Positions 5,551-10,590 of a stretch of 10,590 bases of DNA are shown here, one piece after another. The translations under genes were made by a program, and so were the position numbers. The stretch is from the NCBI GenBank assembly GCA_027010905.1, contig JALVBA010000112.1:1-10590 (forward strand). The letters run 5' to 3'. The number at the start of each line of letters is the position of its first letter. Position 1 is the first letter of the stretch. Under the pieces are notes generated by a model. It searched no databases. It saw nothing but the letters and a program-made list of their open reading frames with translations, and was not told the DNA's origin. Source of the DNA: Marinilabiliaceae bacterium (GTDB lineage Bacteria > Bacteroidota > Bacteroidia > Bacteroidales > Marinilabiliaceae).

Positions 5551-6336
5551 TTACATTAAAAACTCAGAAGCAATATTTATGAAAATCTCAGGTTGTTGAG
5601 CATGCAACCAGTGGCCGGCTTCGGGTATTGTGATGATTTTTGAATTTGGGAAAAGAGTTTCTATTGCGGTACTATCCTTACTCCTGATGTAGTTTGACAA
5701 CTCCCCCTTAACAAACAGAGTGGGAACAATAACCGGTGAGTCCAGCCCCGAAAAGCCATCCATAATATTTCCGAGGTTTTTGTCAATACTGTTTATGTTT
5801 AACCGCCAACGATAGATGCCATCATTGCTTCGCTCAATATTTTTCAGCAGAAACCTGCTGAGTTGAGGATTGGGAATCCGACTGTTAAGCCTCTCCTCTA
5901 TCTCTTTTCTGCTAATGGCTGTTTCCGGCTTCGTTGATTTCAAGGCTGAAATAATCATCCTATGTACTTTAACATTTGCGGCCGTCATCTCATAGGTTTT
6001 GGGGGCGATGTCAACAATAACAAGTCTGTTAATTCTCTCAGGATACTTGAATCCAAACCACATTGCAGTTTTACCACCCATTGAGTGGCCAATGATATTT
6101 GTCTTCTCTATTTTGTGCTTATCCAGGAAGTGAAGGAGGTCATCAGCAAGAAGGTTATAATCCATCTCATCCGAATGGGGTGATCTGCCATGGTTACGCT
6201 GGTCGACAAGGTAAACAGTGTATCTGTTTGAAAATCCCTGAGCTATCGACATCCAGTTATCACCCGAGCCGTATAGCCCATGTAGTATTATTAACGGTTC
6301 ACCCGCTTCTCCCTTTTTCCTGTAAAAAAGCTCCAA
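5551..6336 (-). CDS. Alpha/beta hydrolase (YbfF-like esterase family)
   Basis: A 261-residue alpha/beta-hydrolase-fold enzyme. It has the oxyanion-hole segment LHGLYGSGDNW at 18-28, the VDQRNHGRSPHS strand-turn at 44-54, the nucleophile elbow GHSMGG with S85, and the catalytic histidine H242 in EAGHWLHAQQP. The acid is probably D109 in VIVDIAP rather than a residue after strand 7, where GELSNYI has no aspartate at the usual place; that is inference from related esterases. The expected activity is hydrolysis of short acyl esters or thioesters in the cytoplasm; the physiological substrate is unknown. The start is a TTG at 6336: an in-frame stop at 6361-6363 excludes anything further upstream, no ATG lies between, and the next methionine (29) would remove the first strand and oxyanion loop. 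It lies 85 bases downstream of pdxJ on the same strand. Confidence 0.88.
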   Translation of the reverse strand: MELFYRKKGEAGEPLIILHGLYGSGDNWMSIAQGFSNRYTVYLVDQRNHGRSPHSDEMDYNLLADDLLHFLDKHKIEKTNIIGHSMGGKTAMWFGFKYPERINRLVIVDIAPKTYEMTAANVKVHRMIISALKSTKPETAISRKEIEERLNSRIPNPQLSRFLLKNIERSNDGIYRWRLNINSIDKNLGNIMDGFSGLDSPVIVPTLFVKGELSNYIRSKDSTAIETLFPNSKIITIPEAGHWLHAQQPEIFINIASEFLM

Positions 6337-6366
6337 AATGGTTGTGTTTACGGTGTGGTTTTATGA

Positions 6367-6410
6367 ATTTTTAAAAGAGAGGATGGCCTATCGATACCCC
6401 TCCTTTTCTA
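6367..6410 (-). terminator. Possible terminator after pdxJ
   Basis: On the minus strand an imperfect stem pairs an AAAAGGAGG-type arm (about 6396-6404) with CCTCTCTTTT (about 6371-6380), and a T- and A-rich tail follows. The loop contains the 8-base palindrome TATCGATA. One mismatch and a G-T pair weaken it. If real, it would reduce read-through from pdxJ into the hydrolase gene. Confidence 0.25.
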
Positions 6411-6421
6411 TATTTTATTAC

Positions 6422-7138
6422 CTATTTTGCTAGTAGATTTTTGTAAAGAGCAATAGTTTTTTCAAGTCCGTAGTAGAGTGCTTCGCTAATTAAAGCATGA
6501 CCAATTGATACCTCTGCTAAGAAAGGAATGTGCTGGCTAAAAAATTTTAGATTCTCCAGATTCAGGTCGTGCCCTGCATTAATTTTTAACCCGGCCTTGT
6601 TAGCAAGAGTTGCTGCTTCAACAAACGGGTCGATAGCTTTCTGTCTGTTTGTGTTGTACATCAGAGCATAAGGTTCGGTGTAGAGTTCAATCCTGTCGGT
6701 ATTGGTATCCGAGGCATTGATTATATTATCAGGATTGGTATCTACAAAAATGGATGTTCTGATACCCTCCTCTTTGAGTTCAGCAATAATATCTTGTAAA
6801 AAAGTTTTGTTCTTTACGGTATCCCAACCGGCATTAGAGGTAAGGGCTTCGGGAGGGTCAGGTACCAGCGTAACCTGATGAGGCTTTACCTGCTTAACTA
6901 ATTTCAGAAACTCTTTTGACGGATAACCCTCTATATTAAACTCTGTTTTGATTATTGCTTGCAATTCTCTAACATCCGAATATCTTATATGACGCTCATC
7001 GGGTCGGGGATGAACAGTAATTCCATCGGCACCAAAGTTCTGTATGTCAATTGCAACTTTCAGCACATCAGGAATATTGCCCCCTCTGGAGTTTCTTAAT
7101 GTGGCTATCTTATTTATGTTAACGCTGAGTTTAGTCAT
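6422..7138 (-). CDS. pdxJ: Pyridoxine 5'-phosphate synthase
   Basis: Condenses 1-deoxy-D-xylulose 5-phosphate with 3-amino-2-oxopropyl phosphate to pyridoxine 5'-phosphate, the ring-forming step of the DXP-dependent vitamin B6 pathway; cytoplasmic TIM barrel. The 238-residue product starts TKLSVNINKIATLRNSRGG. H43, R45 and H50 lie in TVHPRPDERHIR, E70 in NIEGYPS, and H190 in INAGHDLN. H43, E70 and H190 match the family's catalytic histidine, glutamate and second histidine. LVPDPPEA (91-98) and SIGHALISEAL near the C-terminus are also characteristic. The open frame extends two codons upstream to a TTG at 7144, but ATG at 7138 gives the expected N-terminus. It diverges from the CBS-domain gene across about 106 bases. 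Its product cofactor, PLP, is needed by the nearby LysA, but that is not evidence of co-regulation. Confidence 0.96.
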   Translation of the reverse strand: MTKLSVNINKIATLRNSRGGNIPDVLKVAIDIQNFGADGITVHPRPDERHIRYSDVRELQAIIKTEFNIEGYPSKEFLKLVKQVKPHQVTLVPDPPEALTSNAGWDTVKNKTFLQDIIAELKEEGIRTSIFVDTNPDNIINASDTNTDRIELYTEPYALMYNTNRQKAIDPFVEAATLANKAGLKINAGHDLNLENLKFFSQHIPFLAEVSIGHALISEALYYGLEKTIALYKNLLAK

Positions 7139-7206
7139 GTTCAATGTTTTTTGTTTTCCGAAAATCTTTGTTGGATATATATATTGTTCTATATTTATTG
7201 TCTGAT

Positions 7207-7220
7207 AATTTGCAAATTTA
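7207..7220. promoter_or_regulatory. Palindromic divergent promoter region for pdxJ and the CBS gene
   Basis: AATTTGCAAATT at 7207-7218 is a perfect 12-base palindrome. Read on the minus strand, 7220-7213 is TAAATTTG, an exact TAnnTTTG -7 box for pdxJ with a leader of about 65-70 bases. On the plus strand the symmetric half, TAATTTG (7206-7212), is a one-base-short version that could serve the CBS gene at 7245. The minus-strand box is the better supported of the two. Confidence 0.4.
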
Positions 7221-7244
7221 CTAAGTATTTATTGAAAGATACTA

Positions 7245-7910
7245 ATGTTAGCTAAAGATTTATTGTCGGATGTAATACCTGCTCTGAAGACTTCAGATTC
7301 AGGAATGGATGCTCTTAATTGGATGGAGGTGTTCAGGGTGTCGCATCTGCCCATCGTTAATAATACCGATTTTCTAGGATTAATTTCTGATACTGACATC
7401 TATGACTTAAACATGGCAGATGAGCCATTGGGTTCGCATGAGCTGTCGTTGTTTAAGCCTTACGTATACTACTCTCAGCATATCTACGATGTTATTGAGA
7501 TTGCTTCAAGATTACAGTTGACTGTTATTCCCGTTTTGGACGATAACAAAGAGTTTATGGGAGTTATTACTCAAAGTGACCTTCTTCACCGGTTTGTCGA
7601 CCTGATAGCAGCACATACCCCGGGAGGTATTCTTGAACTGGAGATTAAGGAGAAGGATTACAGCCTTCCTGAGATTGCTCGGATAATTGAGGATGCCGAG
7701 GCAAAAGCTTTGAGTTTTTACCTGACGCAACAGGAGCATGGCGACAGGCTTAATGTTACCATAAAACTAAACAGGAGTGATATCCGGCCTGTTTTGAGTG
7801 CATTTGACAGGTATGGGTATCAGGTTAAGACAACCTATGTGGGCGAGGGCGCTAATGATATTAAAGCTCGTGAAAATTATGATGCACTTATGAGATATCT
7901 TGATACATGA
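7245..7910 (+). CDS. CBS-pair protein with C-terminal ACT-like domain
   Basis: A 221-residue soluble protein without a catalytic domain. CBS motif 1 spans about 1-54 (SHLPIVN at 33-39, LGLISDTDIYD at 44-54). CBS motif 2 spans about 70-117 (LTVIPVLDD at 92-100, MGVITQSDLL at 105-114). Residues 128-200 fit an ACT-like beta-alpha-beta fold: GILELEIKEKDYSLPEIARIIED, then ALSFYLTQQ, then LNVTIKLNRSDIRPVLSAFDRYGYQV. CBS pairs bind adenine nucleotides such as AMP, ATP or SAM, and ACT domains usually bind amino acids or mediate assembly, so a ligand-sensing regulatory role is likely; no target is known. It lies upstream of nadK on the same strand, 131 bases apart. A hairpin in that gap may separate their expression. 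ATG at 7245 places MLAKDLLSDVIP directly at the first CBS strand. Confidence 0.88.
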   Translation: MLAKDLLSDVIPALKTSDSGMDALNWMEVFRVSHLPIVNNTDFLGLISDTDIYDLNMADEPLGSHELSLFKPYVYYSQHIYDVIEIASRLQLTVIPVLDDNKEFMGVITQSDLLHRFVDLIAAHTPGGILELEIKEKDYSLPEIARIIEDAEAKALSFYLTQQEHGDRLNVTIKLNRSDIRPVLSAFDRYGYQVKTTYVGEGANDIKARENYDALMRYLDT

Positions 7911-7998
7911 GAGACGGGGTAGAGAGTAAAGGTTTAAAACGTAAGCTCATTTACGGCCTGAAAGGTTAAAAAAGCTAAATAGATTTAAACAATTAAAA

Positions 7999-8019
7999 CT
8001 GAAAACAGATCGTTTTCAG
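7999..8019. promoter_or_regulatory. Perfect 8-bp hairpin upstream of nadK
   Basis: CTGAAAAC (7999-8006) and GTTTTCAG (8012-8019) are perfect complements around the loop AGATC, ending 22 bases before the nadK ATG. The right arm is followed by AGGATAAAATA rather than a T run, so it is not an intrinsic terminator. It could be an operator for a dimeric repressor or a leader hairpin affecting nadK translation. Only the inverted repeat itself is observed. Confidence 0.4.
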
Positions 8020-8041
8020 AGGATAAAATAAAAATAAGTTG

Positions 8042-8917
8042 ATGAAAGTAGCAGTTTTTGGAAAGCAATTTGGAGAAGTTTTTAATGATTCGTGCCTTAG
8101 GATTTTTCAGTTTTTTAAGGCAAATGATATTCAGATAGTAATTTACAAACCGTTTTATAAGTTTCTGAAAAGGATAAATATTAAACCTGAATTTGCTGAG
8201 TTTTTTATCGATTCTGATGGGCTGAAAGGGGTAGACTTTGTATTTAGTATTGGGGGTGATGGTACTTTTCTTGAGACAGTAACTTTTGTGAAAGATTCAG
8301 GTATTCCGATTGTTGGGATAAACAGTGGTAGGCTAGGCTTTTTAGCTGATATTTCCAAAGAGGAGATAGAGAACGCACTGAATGAGATTATCGCAGGGAG
8401 GTATAAAATACGGAAACTTAATCTGTTGAAAGCATATACCGGTGATGGTGAGTTTGGAGCTCTTGATTTTGCCTTGAACGAGCTGGCTATTACAAAGATA
8501 GACAGTTCATCAATGATTACAATTCACACATATCTGAATGATATTTATGTAAATTCGTATTGGGCCGACGGACTTATTATATCTACATCAACGGGGTCGA
8601 CAGCATATTCGTTGAGTGTTGGTGGACCCATCCTCCACCCCGAAACCAGTAGCTTCATTATAGCTCCAATTGCCCCACATAACCTTACTGTACGGCCAAT
8701 GGTTGTGCCAAACAATTTGGATGTTACACTTAAAATAGAGACTCGCGCCGGAAAGTATCTGGCATCACTAGACTCACGTAGTCAGGTCTTTGACGAAAAT
8801 GTTGTGATACACGTTAAAAAAGCGGGTTTTCAAATCAATATTGTTGAACTTACCGATCAATCTTTTTATGCAACTCTGCGAAACAAATTGATGTGGGGTG
8901 TTGATAAAAGAAATTGA
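8042..8917 (+). CDS. nadK: NAD kinase
   Basis: Phosphorylates NAD+ at the 2'-hydroxyl of the adenosine ribose to make NADP+; cytoplasmic. The 291-residue protein has the family signature set in order: SIGGDGTFLETV at 69-80 with catalytic D73 in GGDG, GINSGRLGFLAD at 92-103, the NE pair at 146-147 (FALNELAI), and DGLIISTSTGSTAYSLSVGGPILHP at 176-200. The last of these contacts the nucleotide and contributes to the active site. The open frame runs one codon further up to a TTG at 8039, but ATG at 8042 gives the usual MKVAVFG start. It sits between the CBS-domain gene and the DUF6089 gene, the order I recall for Bacteroidales. The hairpin at 7999-8019 is the only candidate regulatory site in its leader. 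Confidence 0.96.
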   Translation: MKVAVFGKQFGEVFNDSCLRIFQFFKANDIQIVIYKPFYKFLKRINIKPEFAEFFIDSDGLKGVDFVFSIGGDGTFLETVTFVKDSGIPIVGINSGRLGFLADISKEEIENALNEIIAGRYKIRKLNLLKAYTGDGEFGALDFALNELAITKIDSSSMITIHTYLNDIYVNSYWADGLIISTSTGSTAYSLSVGGPILHPETSSFIIAPIAPHNLTVRPMVVPNNLDVTLKIETRAGKYLASLDSRSQVFDENVVIHVKKAGFQINIVELTDQSFYATLRNKLMWGVDKRN

Positions 8918-9009
8918 GAGGTACTATTTTCAATAGTTAAACAATATTTTTTCATTCCCAATGTTATTATTTTAATAAAGTTTAAACTTTTAGTTTTAAT
9001 ATTAAATGT

Positions 9010-9017
9010 TACATTTG
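9010..9017 (+). promoter_or_regulatory. Probable -7 box for the DUF6089 gene
   Basis: TACATTTG matches TAnnTTTG exactly, in a very AT-rich 90-base gap after nadK. A start of transcription around 9021-9024 is implied. The final G is also the first base of a GTG that could be taken as the start codon of the next gene, so box and that start are mutually exclusive if transcription begins here. Confidence 0.45.
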
Positions 9018-9049
9018 TGGCGATTGAAAAAAAAATAGAAGTACAGGGA

Positions 9050-9787
9050 TTGAAAGACTCCGGAAATAAAAATATTATACAACGGTTGAGGTTTTTGTTT
9101 TATGTGAGTCTCTTGTTGTTTTTTCTGGTTTTATCAGAGAAAACAGGTAATGCTCAGGATAGGTTGGAGGCTGGACCATTAGTGGGAGCATCTTACTATT
9201 TTGGAGATCTGAATCCTTCCACTCCGTTTGTGGATAATCACCTTGCAATTGGAGGATTGGTAAGGTATGTGTTTAACGACAGGCTTGCAGTAAGAGGAAC
9301 GGCTATTTATGCCGGCCTGAGTGGATCTTATAATTCTGCAAACGGAATTTTACCGGGAGTACCCGAAAGATACTCTTTTAACCGAAGTATTGGAGATATA
9401 GCAGTGATGGGTGAGATTAATATGTTTTCGTACGATCATAAGTATATTCCAACAACAGTATTCTCTCCATATCTGACTTTTGGAGTCGGTACTCTTCTGT
9501 ATAAAAGAGCAGAAGAACAGGGGCATAAGTCGGTTTTTGTTCTATCTTTGCCCTTTGGTGCCGGAGTGAAATATAAGATGAACAAGTGGGTGAAGATTGG
9601 AGCTGAGTGGAGTTTTAGAAAGTTGTTTGCTGACGATATTGAGGGTAATATGGTGCCGGATGATGTTAGTGCTATTTATGGAAATGCCAAAACGCATAAT
9701 AACGATTGGTATTCCATTGTTAATGTTTATGTAACTTTCAGCTTCATTAAAAGGAGTAGTAAGTGTATAGGTGGATATAAAGAATAA
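9050..9787 (+). CDS. DUF6089-type outer-membrane beta-barrel protein
   Basis: An exported protein of about 245 residues. From the TTG at 9050 it has a signal peptide: a basic n-region up to R14, a hydrophobic core FLFYVSLLLFFLVL (15-28), and likely cleavage after NAQ (36), a common Bacteroidota site. The mature part begins with LEAGPLVGASYYFGDLNP and has alternating strands rich in G, Y and F, including LAVRGTAIYAGLSG, SPYLTFGVGTLLYKR, FGAGVKYKMNKWVKIGAEWSF and the near-terminal WYSIVNVYVTFSF. This resembles small beta-barrels of the DUF6089/OmpA-like type; biochemical function is unknown. The frame is open back to a GTG at 9017, which would add 11 residues, but that codon overlaps the promoter box at 9010-9017. 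Start choice is moderate. uppS follows after 19 bases, suggesting a shared transcript and an envelope role. Confidence 0.8.
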   Translation: MKDSGNKNIIQRLRFLFYVSLLLFFLVLSEKTGNAQDRLEAGPLVGASYYFGDLNPSTPFVDNHLAIGGLVRYVFNDRLAVRGTAIYAGLSGSYNSANGILPGVPERYSFNRSIGDIAVMGEINMFSYDHKYIPTTVFSPYLTFGVGTLLYKRAEEQGHKSVFVLSLPFGAGVKYKMNKWVKIGAEWSFRKLFADDIEGNMVPDDVSAIYGNAKTHNNDWYSIVNVYVTFSFIKRSSKCIGGYKE

Positions 9788-9806
9788 TTGTTGAAACAGT
9801 TGAAAA

Positions 9807-10547
9807 ATGGGGTCTATAAAGGATCAACTGATATTAGATAAGTTGCCAAGGCATGTTGCCGTTATCATGGACGGTAATGGTCGGTGGGCTCAGAAAAAAG
9901 GAAATTCAAGAATTTTTGGACATCAGCATGGTGTTACAGCTGTTCGAGAGATAACCGAGGCTGCTGCCGAATTGGGATTGGGATATCTCACTCTGTACGC
10001 CTTTTCAACTGAAAACTGGAGACGCCCCCAGCGGGAGGTGAATGCTTTAATGTCTCTCTTGGTTTCAACAATAAGCTCCGAAACAAAAACATTACTTAAA
10101 AATAATGTGAAGCTCAATACAATTGGCTGTAAGGAGTGTCTTCCTAAAAATGTTCTTAAGAAACTGGAAGATTCAGAAAAGGCAACAAGTGAAAATACAG
10201 GTCTCACCCTGACGTTGGCACTTAGCTACAGCTCGAGATGGGAGATAGTAGAGGCAACAAAGAAAATTGCAGTTGATATTCAGAACGGAAAAACTAAAAC
10301 AAATGAGATTACAGATGAGGTATTTAATACATATTTAACAACATATAATTTGCCGGATCCTGAACTGATGATTAGGACAAGTGGAGAGTTACGTATTTCT
10401 AACTTTCTGCTGTGGCAAATAGCTTATTCAGAGCTTTATTTCTCCGAAGTGTTATGGCCTGACTACAGAAAGGAAGATTTTTATGAAGCTCTTCTCGACT
10501 ATCAAAAAAGAGAACGACGCTTTGGTAAAACCAGCCAACAAATTTAG
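9807..10547 (+). CDS. uppS: Isoprenyl transferase (undecaprenyl diphosphate synthase)
   Basis: Cis-prenyltransferase that extends farnesyl diphosphate with isopentenyl diphosphate to the C55 carrier lipid used for peptidoglycan and surface polysaccharides; acts at the cytoplasmic face of the inner membrane. The 246-residue protein has all family signatures: HVAVIMDGNGRWAQKKG at 16-32 with the Mg-binding catalytic D22, FGHQHG at 37-42, TLYAFSTENWRRP at 62-74, ALSYSSRWEI at 138-147 (the family's LNYGGR-like segment), and LMIRTSGELRISNFLLWQIAYSELYF from 187, which holds the R-T-S-G-E diphosphate-binding site and a second metal-binding glutamate. Chain length is inferred from the family, not read. 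The ATG at 9807 fits the usual N-terminus. It is 19 bases from the DUF6089 gene, and bamA is the usual next gene in related genomes. Confidence 0.96.
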   Translation: MGSIKDQLILDKLPRHVAVIMDGNGRWAQKKGNSRIFGHQHGVTAVREITEAAAELGLGYLTLYAFSTENWRRPQREVNALMSLLVSTISSETKTLLKNNVKLNTIGCKECLPKNVLKKLEDSEKATSENTGLTLTLALSYSSRWEIVEATKKIAVDIQNGKTKTNEITDEVFNTYLTTYNLPDPELMIRTSGELRISNFLLWQIAYSELYFSEVLWPDYRKEDFYEALLDYQKRERRFGKTSQQI

Positions 10548-10558
10548 TAAGTGATTAT

Positions 10559-10590
10559 TTGAAAAAACGATTAAACATATGCGATATAGT
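10559..10590 (+). other. Possible start of the next gene, cut by the window edge
   Basis: Two starts in different frames are possible after uppS: a TTG at 10559 reading LKKRLNICDI, whose basic opening would suit a signal peptide, and an ATG at 10579 reading MRYS. From gene order recalled for Bacteroidales I would expect the outer-membrane assembly protein BamA here. The 32 bases available cannot confirm that. Confidence 0.25.

Noticed and set aside
6099..6374. A 91-codon plus-strand open frame opposite the hydrolase gene
   Set aside because: Antisense to conserved alpha/beta hydrolase sequence, including the oxyanion region; no domain of its own.
7911..8041. Terminator between the CBS gene and nadK
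   Set aside because: The only strong hairpin (7999-8019) is not followed by a T tract and is AT-rich, so termination is not supported.

Overview
The window is about 10.6 kb of moderately AT-rich chromosome from a member of the Bacteroidota, most likely order Bacteroidales. Three things point there. Genes have little recognisable Shine-Dalgarno sequence. Several are preceded by the Bacteroidota -7 promoter element TAnnTTTG. The right half also follows a gene order I recall from Bacteroidales: pdxJ diverging from a CBS-domain gene, then nadK, a DUF6089-type outer-membrane protein and uppS, normally followed by bamA. No rRNA, tRNA, CRISPR array, transposase or phage gene was seen.

Layout: 25-1008 is a short class I mannose-6-phosphate isomerase (manA). 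1009-1458 is a 450-base gene-free stretch with a strongly folded intergenic repeat and, at its right end, a probable promoter for lysC. 1459-3939 is the lysC-lysA pair (aspartate kinase, then diaminopimelate decarboxylase), the first and last enzymes of lysine synthesis. The two genes share a reading frame and are separated only by a double stop. A GC-rich repeat/terminator lies between lysA and a convergent small Dabb-domain gene (4016-4315, minus). That gene diverges from an orphan PolB-like 3'-5' exonuclease (4399-5106) across a short space with interleaved promoter boxes.

5107-5550 is a second gene-free stretch between convergent genes. It carries a roughly 170-base nested-palindrome element (about 5251-5422). 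Next, on the minus strand, come pdxJ (6422-7138) and an alpha/beta hydrolase (5551-6336, TTG start). pdxJ diverges from a CBS-pair plus ACT-like regulator (7245-7910), which is followed on the plus strand by nadK (8042-8917), a secreted beta-barrel protein (9050-9787) and uppS (9807-10547). The window ends just inside what is probably the next gene.

Functionally this is core metabolism: sugar phosphate interconversion, lysine/DAP supply, vitamin B6, NADP, and the lipid carrier for peptidoglycan and outer-membrane polysaccharides. I found no convincing new multi-gene system. The most unusual material is non-coding: two nested-palindrome intergenic elements, a GC-rich repeat present twice, an 8-bp hairpin just upstream of nadK, and compact divergent promoter regions. 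Several start codons also need shifting from the longest open frame (lysA, Dabb, pdxJ, nadK, DUF6089).
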